Positions 7,606-13,062 of a stretch of 13,062 nt of DNA are shown one piece after another. Position numbers and translations under genes: made by a program. Under the pieces are notes generated by a model. That model was given only the letters and a program-made list of their open reading frames with translations, did no database searches and was not told the origin of the DNA. The DNA lies in assembly GCA_046314415.1 (NCBI GenBank), contig JBKBWT010000179.1, forward strand, positions 1 through 13,062, given 5' to 3'. Source of the DNA: JADJNW01 sp046314415. GTDB taxonomy: Bacteria > Bacteroidota > Bacteroidia > Chitinophagales > Saprospiraceae. Position 1 is the stretch's first letter, and each line of letters starts with the position of its first letter.

Positions 7606-8896
7606 ATGAAAATCATGCATTTTTTCATTCTGCTTACGGTTGTAGCCGGTTTATTCACGGCTTGCAAGGAAACGAGCGGCATCACTGTGCCAGAGCAAGG
7701 TAATCCATTTAGCAAGTATTCCAATCAGGTTATCCTCGACTGGAATGTAACCGCTTATGATGCGATGGGTGGCGCTACGTATCAGCACTCGCTCCTGGCT
7801 TCGCGCATCAATGCCATGACGCACCTTGCCATGCACGACGCGCTCAATGCCATTGCGCCGGTTTACCAAACTTATGCTTTCCAGGAGAAAAACCTGAATG
7901 GCCGACCCGATTGCCGCTGCGGCTTCGGCTGCTTATGAAGTGCTGGTCAATGCGCTGCCCGATCAGAAAGCAATGCTTAACGAACGGCTCACTGCCTCCC
8001 TCGCACCAGTACCCGACGGCGAAGCCAAAGCGCAGGGCATTGCCTTAGGTAAGAAAGCTGCCGCCGCTATTCTGGCGCTGCGCCAAAATGACCGCGCTTT
8101 TGAAGACCCGATCAGTCCCGTAGCGCCTTCAACCGAACCCGGTGTATATCAAGCTGTTCCGCCGCTGGAATTTGTATTTGCACCGCAGTGGAAAACCATG
8201 CCGCCGTTTGCCTTGCAAAAGCCAGAACAATTCAGAGTAAAGCCGCACCCGGCTATTAACAGTGCTGCCTACACTACTGCTTTCAACGAGGTAAAAACGA
8301 TGGGGCAGAAAGATAGTCCGCAGCGCAGCGCGACGCAAACGCAGATTGCCAAGTTCTGGTACGAATTTTCGGAAATCGGCTGGAACCGCGTGACCCGTGT
8401 AGCCGTTGCCAATCACAAAATGGATCTGCTTGCTACCGCCCGTTTGTTTGCGCTCGTCAACATGGCACTGGCAGATTCCTACATTGCAGGTTGGGATTCT
8501 AAATTTCATTACAATTTCTGGCGTCCGTTTACCGCCATTCGCCGCGCCGAAAATGATGGCAATGCAAATACTGCTGCCGATGTACAGTGGGAACCCAGTG
8601 AAGTGACTCCGCCGGTGCATGATTACCCATCTACACATAGTGTATTGGGCAATGCTGCCGCCACCGTGCTCACAAAGTTGTTGGGCGATCAGGTGGCCAT
8701 CACCCTTGAATCCAATACAGCCTTGCCCGATTTTAAAACCCGTACTTTCACCAGCTTTTATCAGGCTGCCGATGAAAATGCGGAGTCGCGCGTGCTGGCA
8801 GGTATCCATTTCCGTTTTTCCTGTGAAGAAGGACAAGCCATGGGTAATACAATTGGCAAGTGGGTAGTCGAAAACCATTTGGCGCCACTGGACTAA
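7606..8896 (+). pseudogene. Vanadium-dependent haloperoxidase / PAP2-family lipoprotein, interrupted by a +1 frameshift near 7900
   Basis: Two frames together make one protein. The first (7606-7938, preferred start MKIMHFFILLTVVAG with a lipoprotein-like FTAC at Cys20) ends in a nonsense tail after EKNLN. The second continues as ADPIAAAASAAYEVLV from 7901. Removing one G at 7900/7901 restores EKNLN-ADPIAAAA without loss and gives 429 residues, normal for bacterial vanadium haloperoxidase-like proteins. In the repaired protein the vanadate/phosphate-binding residues are all present: K299 and R306 in KFHYNFWRP (8501-8527), S342 and H344 in YPSTHS, R395 and H401 in SRVLAGIHF (8786-8812). The enzyme would be exported and would oxidise halides with peroxide or act as an acid phosphatase; the fold does not distinguish these. 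A restart at ATG 7898 would lack the first 98 residues. The gene is either recently inactivated, expressed by frameshifting, or affected by a sequencing error. The -3 position of the lipobox (Phe) is slightly atypical. Confidence 0.85.
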
Positions 8897-8935
8897 ACCA
8901 TCCCTACTATTTCCCACCCGATGAAAGCTAGTCAT

Positions 8936-8977
8936 TTTGCCGTCTTGTGTCTCCGTGTGGAGGTGCAAGGCGGCAAA
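8936..8977 (+). repeat. Hairpin with 19-nt arms and GTGT loop downstream of the haloperoxidase gene
   Basis: The arms 8936-8954 and 8959-8977 pair along their whole length: TTTGCCG/CGGCAAA, T·G, CTTG/CAAG, three wobble pairs (TGT/GTG), CTCC/GGAG, and a GTGT loop. All four non-Watson-Crick positions are G·U in RNA read from the plus strand but A·C on the minus strand, so the structure fits a plus-strand transcript. It starts 39 bp after the haloperoxidase stop, which fits a 3'-end structure. There is no T-tract, so a classical intrinsic terminator is not supported. Confidence 0.65.
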
Positions 8978-9094
8978 TGGTTGGTAAGAACACTCCTTTA
9001 TGAAAAAGTTGGAAACATTATCAATGTTCTCTTTTTAAAGAAAAATAGCACCAGCCTCTTGGAGTATGTTTAAAATTCGTCCATTATAATCTTT

Positions 9095-9222
9095 TTTGAC
9101 TAAAGTCCCCTTAGCACTTACCCACCCCCGCCATAAATGGCGGGGTAACTAAGCATGTTCTTCTGATTACCCCGCCATTTATGGCGGGGACCAAATAGCT
9201 AAAAAGAGGGGCTTTAGCCAAA
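9095..9222. mobile_element. REP/MITE-like nested palindromic element, 128 bp, no coding capacity
   Basis: Two 20-bp near-palindromes, CCCCGCCATAAATGGCGGGG (9126-9145) and CCCCGCCATTTATGGCGGGG (9170-9189), are mirror images of each other. With flanking TAA/TTA they form perfect 23-bp inverted repeats, 18 bp apart. Outside them are imperfect terminal inverted repeats: TTTGACTAAAGTCCCC (9095-9110) on the left, and GGGGCTTTAGCCAAA (9208-9222) on the right, whose complement reads TTTGGCTAAAGCCCC. Each terminal part can fold into a small hairpin (GAC-TAAA-GTC and GGC-TTTA-GCC) in which the paired bases differ in a compensating way. This is what REP/BIME elements moved by Y1 (RAYT) transposases, or short MITEs, look like. 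No transposase is in the window and no clear target-site duplication is seen. Assignment to the REP class is an inference. Confidence 0.7.
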
Positions 9223-9373
9223 TAAACTAAAAACCCAAACAGATTCTTATATTTACATGAGTGCAATACAGACCTGACCTTTTTAATTGTTTTAGATGTA
9301 TTGATTCTTTTTAATCATACATAATCAATTCTTATTAAAGTACTTTTATAAAAAAGTTAAAAAACCACACCAC

Positions 9374-10123
9374 ATGATTTTCAAAGCCCATGCGACCGAT
9401 CTTGCCACCATTCTCCCTTTTCGTGAATTGTTCTTGCAGGAAAATAATTTTCAGATTCGTTATAATGCCTGCCACGAACGCGGATGGTCCGACGCTTATT
9501 TGTTGACAGTGGATGGCGTGGTGGTGGGCTATGGCTCAGTCAAAGGGCAGGAAATCAATGAACGCAATACCATTTTTGAATTTTATGTGCTGCCGACTTA
9601 TCGAAAGTGGGCAAGTCCTTGCTTTCAGGCATTGGTAGCAGCTTCAGATGTCGCGCTCATCGAATGCCAGAGCAACGATTTATTACTTTCTTTTATGTTA
9701 TATGAGTTTGCGCAAGGCATCCGCTCCGAGGTTATTTTGTTTGCCGATCATCATAACACGAATTATCAAATGCCGGAGCTGTTGTTTCGTCCTACGCAGG
9801 AGCAAGATTACCGAACTGGCTACAAGACGAAAGACCTGGGTTCTTATGTGCTGGAATGGGAAGGGGAGTTGGTCGCCACCGGCGGTTATTTACTGCATTA
9901 TAATATGCCTTTCGCCGATGTGTATATGGATGTCAGGGATACCCAGCGCCGCCGCGGCTTTGGGAGTTTTATCGTGCAGGAATTAAAGAAAGTGTGTTAT
10001 CAACATCAGCGCGTACCTGCCGCCCGTTGCAATATTCAAAACCAGGCATCCAAAGCAACCCTACTGAAAGCCGGATTTACCGTTGCCGGTTATATGCTGC
10101 TGGGAAAAGTAAAAAAGAAATAA
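9374..10123 (+). CDS. Tandem GNAT-family N-acetyltransferase, 249 aa
   Basis: GNAT enzymes transfer acetyl from acetyl-CoA to an amine; the substrate here is unknown. The C-terminal half (about 150-249) is a complete GNAT fold: the beta strands YVLEWEGELVATGGYLLHY and FADVYMDV, motif A V-R-D-T-QRRRGFGSF (187-199) with the R-x-x-G-x-G CoA pyrophosphate loop at 192-197, a following helix, and motif B NQASKATLLKAGF (223-235). The N-terminal half (1-120) also looks GNAT-like (LLTVDGVVVGYGSV, FEFYVLPTYRK), but the loop after FYVLPTYRK is KWASPCF with no G-x-G. It is probably a degenerate non-catalytic domain used for dimer-like packing or substrate binding. The protein is cytoplasmic, without signal or membrane segments. 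ATG 9374 follows an A-rich leader. The EAD11 gene begins 87 bp downstream on the same strand but has its own candidate promoter. Confidence 0.85.
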   Translation: MIFKAHATDLATILPFRELFLQENNFQIRYNACHERGWSDAYLLTVDGVVVGYGSVKGQEINERNTIFEFYVLPTYRKWASPCFQALVAASDVALIECQSNDLLLSFMLYEFAQGIRSEVILFADHHNTNYQMPELLFRPTQEQDYRTGYKTKDLGSYVLEWEGELVATGGYLLHYNMPFADVYMDVRDTQRRRGFGSFIVQELKKVCYQHQRVPAARCNIQNQASKATLLKAGFTVAGYMLLGKVKKK

Positions 10124-10148
10124 ACGGATCAAGGGTTGTAGTAAATAA

Positions 10149-10180
10149 ATTGCATTTTAATTATAAAATATTTATATTCG
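10149..10180 (+). promoter_or_regulatory. Candidate Bacteroidota promoter for the EAD11-winged-helix gene
   Basis: ATTG (10149-10152, -33-like) and TATATTCG (10173-10180, one change from TAnnTTTG) are separated by 20 bp, the normal spacing for the Bacteroidota primary sigma factor. Transcription would start about 24 nt before ATG 10211. This suggests the gene is its own unit, not just the tail of an acetyltransferase operon. Confidence 0.4.
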
Positions 10181-10210
10181 CAATGTAATGATTAAACAAT
10201 CCCCCTATCC

Positions 10211-10765
10211 ATGAATTTTGTGGAATTAGAAACCCAAATCGAGCACTTTGTTGCAATGGACGAGATAGAATCCGCAATAAAGCTGCTATTAGCGCATTTT
10301 CACGATCACGAACGCCTCGGAGAAGTTATTCTGCTATCAGGCATTTATCATTCTTTATTAAAAAATACGGCAAACGGAGTTGTGGAGTTTGAAGAAGTGC
10401 AAAGGACTTTAAATCAACTGAGAATCAGTATTTTAAACTTTATAAAACTCGAAGCAAAAGCCCGGGAAATGCCCTTACCGGTGCAGCAAACAACCGAAGA
10501 TTATTTATTGTCGCTCACCCGCATTACTATTTTATGGTTATTAAAAACTGAAGATTTATACGAAGAACCACTAAATATGACGAATATTCATAAGTTATCC
10601 GGCATTAAAAACCGACGACATATTGCCGTTTGCTTATATGAAATGGAAAATAATAAATTGGTAAATAAGGTAAAAATAGGCAAGCTAACTTGTTGGAAAT
10701 TAACCGATAAAGGAATGGCTATAGCCCACGAGCTGGAACAATCGCTGCTTTTCCGAAAGGAATAA
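10211..10765 (+). CDS. EAD11 (effector-associated domain)-winged-helix protein, 184 aa
   Basis: The N-terminal region (about 1-85) matches the pattern of EAD11 as I know it: a helix with a D-E-I-E-S-A-I-K-L-L-L segment (17-27), then VILLSGIYHSL (39-49), the conserved NGVVEFEEVQ turn (55-64), and NQLRISILNFI (68-78), compare family forms like LSxRYNxL...GxIxxEEyxxExNRIxxALLELI. EADs are small helical adaptors that pair by like-with-like binding to bring effectors and sensors together in bacterial conflict systems. Residues 97-180 form a probable winged helix: DYLLSLTRITILWLLK, MTNIHKLSGIKNRRHIAVCLYEMENNKLV (recognition region) and a wing with KIGKLTCWKLTDKGMAIAHEL, similar in style to MarR/PadR-type domains. 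The protein is soluble with no catalytic motif. It is a candidate adaptor or transcriptional switch that binds DNA and an EAD11 partner encoded elsewhere. No second EAD is in the window. The EAD call is from pattern recall, not a search. Confidence 0.7.
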   Translation: MNFVELETQIEHFVAMDEIESAIKLLLAHFHDHERLGEVILLSGIYHSLLKNTANGVVEFEEVQRTLNQLRISILNFIKLEAKAREMPLPVQQTTEDYLLSLTRITILWLLKTEDLYEEPLNMTNIHKLSGIKNRRHIAVCLYEMENNKLVNKVKIGKLTCWKLTDKGMAIAHELEQSLLFRKE

Positions 10766-10775
10766 TAATAATAAA

Positions 10776-10991
10776 AAATGGCTTACAAGCACTTCTCGGT
10801 TTTTACGTCTTGAGCGGGACGGTTGTGTCGTAAGCCCTCTCCAGCTCATCATCAAATTTGCAAAAATTGATATTGGATTTTTTCCTTTTCCTAAACTACA
10901 CGTTATCAGCACAAAACTGCAGTAATGCCGCCTTTCAGCTAGTCTTAAAGTATCGCCGGGCGGCTTCGTTTTTCGCAGGATACATACCTGC
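10776..10991 (-). ncRNA. Candidate structured RNA (minus strand), four hairpins ending in a terminator-like stem
   Basis: Read on the minus strand, four hairpins follow each other: GCAGG/CCTGC (10975-10991), GCCGCC/GGCGGC (10927-10964), ACTGCA/TGTAGT (10895-10923), and a long final stem GGCTTAC/GTAAGCC with inner CAC/GTG and CGTC/GACG (10780-10836) followed by ATTTTTTATTATTATT. The third hairpin has a G·U pair on the minus strand but an A·C mismatch on the plus strand, which favours minus-strand transcription. The base composition is more balanced than in the AT-rich DNA on its right. Short overlapping reading frames exist on both strands but none has family resemblance. No clear promoter was found. 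It could instead be an eroded insertion-sequence remnant. I recognise no known RNA family (not RNase P, tmRNA, SRP or a riboswitch known to me). Confidence 0.35.
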
Positions 10992-11037
10992 CTACAATGT
11001 TGAATACTCATGATAAGATTTTTTAATTTTAATAATA

Positions 11038-11061
11038 AAAAGCATATTGTATTATGCTTTT
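11038..11061. terminator. Small symmetrical hairpin, terminator-like
   Basis: AAAAGCATA (11038-11046) pairs with TATGCTTTT (11053-11061) around a TTGTAT loop, giving a perfect 9-bp stem with a T-rich end in either direction. No gene ends near enough to make its role certain. Confidence 0.3.
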
Positions 11062-11147
11062 AGTATAAATACTTACATAATACGCGAAACGCATATTTTG
11101 TAAAAATTATTCTTCTATCGTAAAAAAACTGATATTAAATAAATGTT

Positions 11148-11200
11148 AAAGCGAAAAAACCAACGAACTGCTTACACTTTGTCGCTTTTTTATTTATATT
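11148..11200 (+). terminator. Weak terminator-like stem upstream of the AI-2E gene
   Basis: AAAGCGA (11148-11154) pairs with TCGCTTT (11182-11188), followed by TTTATTTATATT. The 27-nt loop makes it weak. It could protect the AI-2E gene from upstream transcription, or act in its leader. Confidence 0.3.
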
Positions 11201-11323
11201 TTAGGCGTGGAGACCAGTAGAATCAACAAAATACGCTCTTTTTTCGGAATTATACCGCTTGAATCGTTCTCTTCCTAATAACGCAAAAAACCATCATTAG
11301 TAACATTTCATTTACCAAAACGG

Positions 11324-12439
11324 ATGGCAACAAACACAGAAACCTCACCGCACCCGCTTTATGTCAGATTACCCTTAATTTTAGTTGGGATATTAACGCT
11401 TTTCTATATATTATATGTTGGTCGGATCATTATTGTTCCTATTGTTTTTGCCGCTTTGATCGCCATTTTGTTAAACCCGCTGGTCAATTATCTGAACGAT
11501 CACGGTGTCAACCGCATTTTGGGCATTACTTTTTCCGTTTTGCTGACGATAGCCATCGTAGCCGGGCTGATTGCTTTCATTTTCTGGCAGGCAAAGAGTT
11601 TTAGTGATACATTTTCCCAACTGGAGGAGCGTTTTGATTATTTTTATAATGAAAGTCTAACCTGGACTTCCGAAACATTTAACATTGCTATAAAAGATAT
11701 TGACGCCTGGGTCAACCAAATCCGCCGTCAGGTGACCGCCAACAGCGGCATGCTGATTGGTAGAACCATTACCACCATTAGCGGTATGCTTGCTTTTGTC
11801 TTTTTATTACCGGTTTACATTTTTATGATATTATTTTATAAAACTTTATTACTGGACTTCATTGCGCGCTTATTTCGCCGCGAACAACATGATGCAGTCC
11901 TGGAAATACTAAATGAAATTAAGTTTATTATACAAAGTTATCTGGGCGGATTATTATTAGAAACGGCGATTGTGGCGGTGCTAAATTCCATCGGTTTTCT
12001 GGTGGTAGGCTTACAATATGCGATTTTACTGGGTATTATCGGGGCGATTTTGAATCTCATTCCTTACATCGGCGGTCTGGTGGCGATTTCGCTGCCCATG
12101 ATTTTAGCGCTGACGACCGAATCGGTTTCCACCGTTGTAATCGTTGCTATTATTTATTTAGTAGTGCAATTTATTGATAATAATATTATTGTACCGCGGA
12201 TCGTAGCTTCCCGCGTGCGCCTCAACGCGCTGGTTTCTATTATCGCGGTATTGGTGGGGGGCGCCATCTGGGGTATCATGGGTATGTTTTTAGCGATTCC
12301 GCTGGTAGCCATTACTAAAGTAATTTTTGACCGGGTAGAAGGGCTACAGCCCTGGGGTTATTTACTCGGCGATGATATGCCGCCTATTACCAAGCAGATT
12401 TTCCGACCTTTGCGAAAACGCGCGCGTAAGGCGAGTTAA
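11324..12439 (+). CDS. AI-2E family transporter (UPF0118/PerM-like integral membrane protein), 371 aa
   Basis: This is an inner-membrane protein of the AI-2 exporter family, members of which export autoinducer-2 or other small molecules, or act as Na+/H+ antiporters. The substrate here is unknown. Membrane segments are visible at about 15-52 (two helices, split by YVGRIIIVP), 66-89, 152-175, 207-228, 232-262, 268-285 and 300-335, with a large soluble amphipathic stretch at 90-150 (LEERFDYFY, WVNQIRRQV). Family signatures are ILNLIPYIGGLVAISLP (242-258), QFIDNNIIVPRIVASRVRLN (282-301) and GGAIWGIMGMFLAIPLVAITK (312-332). The C terminus is strongly basic (RPLRKRARKAS), which suits a cytoplasmic tail. 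The length is typical. The next gene on this strand starts 75 bp later and may be co-transcribed. Confidence 0.93.
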   Translation: MATNTETSPHPLYVRLPLILVGILTLFYILYVGRIIIVPIVFAALIAILLNPLVNYLNDHGVNRILGITFSVLLTIAIVAGLIAFIFWQAKSFSDTFSQLEERFDYFYNESLTWTSETFNIAIKDIDAWVNQIRRQVTANSGMLIGRTITTISGMLAFVFLLPVYIFMILFYKTLLLDFIARLFRREQHDAVLEILNEIKFIIQSYLGGLLLETAIVAVLNSIGFLVVGLQYAILLGIIGAILNLIPYIGGLVAISLPMILALTTESVSTVVIVAIIYLVVQFIDNNIIVPRIVASRVRLNALVSIIAVLVGGAIWGIMGMFLAIPLVAITKVIFDRVEGLQPWGYLLGDDMPPITKQIFRPLRKRARKAS

Positions 12440-12514
12440 ATATATCGTATATTTATTATTTTTAAAGTAAAACCTTTATATTTTGTGCTTGTTTATTATA
12501 AAATTTGACCGGTT

Positions 12515-13033
12515 ATGTCAACGCCTTCCGAAACATTTACCACGATATTAGATAAATTTGATTCCAATCTCTGGGGACATCATATTAACGTGCCGGATGT
12601 AATTGCACAGCCTTTTATTACTGCTGAAGGCGAGCGCCGCGTCGTTTGTACCCTCAATGATACCGTATCATTTCAATGTGCCCTGATGCCCAAAGGCGAA
12701 GGCGGTTATTTTATAAATATTAATAAAAAAATCCGGGATTCACTTAAATTAAAAGTCGGCATGTCGGTGCAAGCCAGCTTGCGCAAAGACGAGAGTCAGT
12801 ACGGGCTGCCGATGCCCGAAGAATTTGCGGAATTATTACAACAAGATGAAACAGGGAATCGCTTGTTTCACGCGCTCACGCCGGGCAAGCAACGCACCTT
12901 ATTATACATCATCGGCTCGCCTAAACGCTCCGAAACCCGCATCAATCGTGCGATTGTGATCGTAGAACATTTAAAAGTAAATAACGGCAAAATTGATTAT
13001 AAAATGCTCAATCAAGCCATGCGGGAAGGGTGA
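12515..13033 (+). CDS. DUF1905 / YdeI-OmpD-associated (OmdA) family protein, 172 aa
   Basis: The N-terminal half (1-95) is DUF1905, a small beta barrel: FTTILDKFDSNLWGHHINVP, RRVVCTLNDTVSFQCALMPKGEGGYFININKKIRD and LKVGMSVQASLRKDES. The C-terminal half (about 96-160) is the YdeI/OmpD-associated helical domain: MPEEFAELLQQDETGNRLFHALTPGKQRTLLYIIGSPKRSETRINRAIVIVEHL. This two-domain form is common in Bacteroidota. YdeI in enteric bacteria is linked to resistance to cationic peptides and to OmpD, but the biochemical function is not established and should not be assumed here. The protein is soluble with no signal peptide. ATG 12515 follows an AT-rich leader, 75 bp after the transporter gene. Confidence 0.88.
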   Translation: MSTPSETFTTILDKFDSNLWGHHINVPDVIAQPFITAEGERRVVCTLNDTVSFQCALMPKGEGGYFININKKIRDSLKLKVGMSVQASLRKDESQYGLPMPEEFAELLQQDETGNRLFHALTPGKQRTLLYIIGSPKRSETRINRAIVIVEHLKVNNGKIDYKMLNQAMREG

Positions 13034-13062
13034 TGAGGGGGTGACCATTTACCATTGACTAT

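Larger units (their letters stand above)
8897..9373. other. Non-coding interval between haloperoxidase gene and acetyltransferase gene
   Basis: This 477-bp stretch has no plausible gene. It contains the hairpin at 8936-8977 and the nested palindromic element at 9095-9222. The last 150 bp before the acetyltransferase are AT-rich leader. TACTTTTA at about 9340 resembles a -7 element with its final G changed, but it lacks a spaced TTTG, so I do not call it a promoter. Confidence 0.7.
10766..11323. other. Non-coding interval between the EAD11 and AI-2E genes
   Basis: This 558-bp stretch contains the putative RNA (10776-10991) and, to its right, AT-rich DNA with the two terminator-like hairpins. 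The final 110 bp before ATG 11324 hold no confident promoter; TTACACTTTG (11172-11181) resembles TAnnTTTG with one extra spacer base. No protein-coding gene is supported. Confidence 0.6.

Noticed and set aside
8129..8968. Long minus-strand open frame (279 codons) across the haloperoxidase gene
   Set aside because: It lies antisense to a recognisable enzyme with all its active-site motifs, and its translation has no family pattern. It is a shadow of the real gene.
9095..9222. Repeated palindromes considered as a CRISPR array
   Set aside because: There are only two units, in inverted rather than direct orientation, with no regular spacers and no cas genes.
3900..10765. McrBC, haloperoxidase, acetyltransferase and EAD11 protein as one defence island acting together
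   Set aside because: The genes are on different strands with long intergenic gaps and separate candidate promoters, and no shared regulatory sequence was found. Only mcrB and mcrC form a clear unit.
10890..10910. CGTTATCAGC next to hairpins, considered as an integron attC-like site
   Set aside because: No matching R''-type AAC core is placed at the other end of a folded site, and there is no integrase or cassette arrangement.
10700..11011. 103-codon minus-strand frame covering the end of the EAD11 gene and the putative RNA
   Set aside because: It overlaps the EAD11 coding region, has no family resemblance, and its frame includes predicted stems and the T-rich tail. It is better explained by structured RNA or chance.

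Overview
The window looks like chromosomal DNA of a member of Bacteroidota, probably in the Saprospiria/Chitinophagia part of the phylum. This rests on AT-rich intergenic stretches, A-rich leaders without clear Shine-Dalgarno sequences, Bacteroidota-type -7 elements (TAnnTTTG), a MORN_2-repeat lipoprotein, a DUF4340 protein, a secreted fasciclin-domain protein and an effector-associated domain (EAD) protein. No rRNA, tRNA, CRISPR array or transposase gene was seen. The placement is an inference from gene content and style, not from a marker gene.

Layout. Positions 1-1155 hold the 3' part of a PAS-AraC regulator and a small unknown gene that ends in a good terminator. Positions 1291-3718 hold three envelope genes: a MORN_2 lipoprotein (-), a membrane-anchored DUF4340 protein (+) and a secreted FAS1 protein (-). 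The last two converge on a possible shared terminator. Positions 3900-7058 hold a two-gene type IV restriction module on the minus strand: mcrB with an N-terminal EVE domain and a large insert in its AAA+ domain, followed by mcrC with a PD-(D/E)XK nuclease. Divergent from it, at 7606-8896, is a vanadium-dependent haloperoxidase-like lipoprotein gene. It is split by an apparent single-base insertion near 7900, but all its active-site residues remain.

Positions 8897-9373 are non-coding and contain a 19-bp-stem hairpin and a 128-bp nested-palindrome element of REP/MITE type. A tandem-GNAT acetyltransferase (9374-10123) and an EAD11-winged-helix protein (10211-10765) follow. Positions 10766-11323 are non-coding. 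Their first part is a series of hairpins that could be a minus-strand structured RNA; the rest is AT-rich with two terminator-like hairpins. The window closes with an AI-2E family transporter (11324-12439) and a DUF1905/YdeI-OmpD-associated protein (12515-13033).

How the genes fit together. The clear functional unit is the EVE-McrBC pair, which should recognise modified DNA and cut it. The EAD11-winged-helix protein belongs to a family of adaptor domains used in bacterial conflict systems, but no partner with a matching EAD is in the window. Any link to McrBC, 3 kb away and separated by unrelated genes, is speculative. The remaining genes look like separate transcription units. The items most worth a second look are the EAD11-winged-helix protein, the putative RNA at 10776-10991, the nested-palindrome element, and the frameshift in the haloperoxidase gene.
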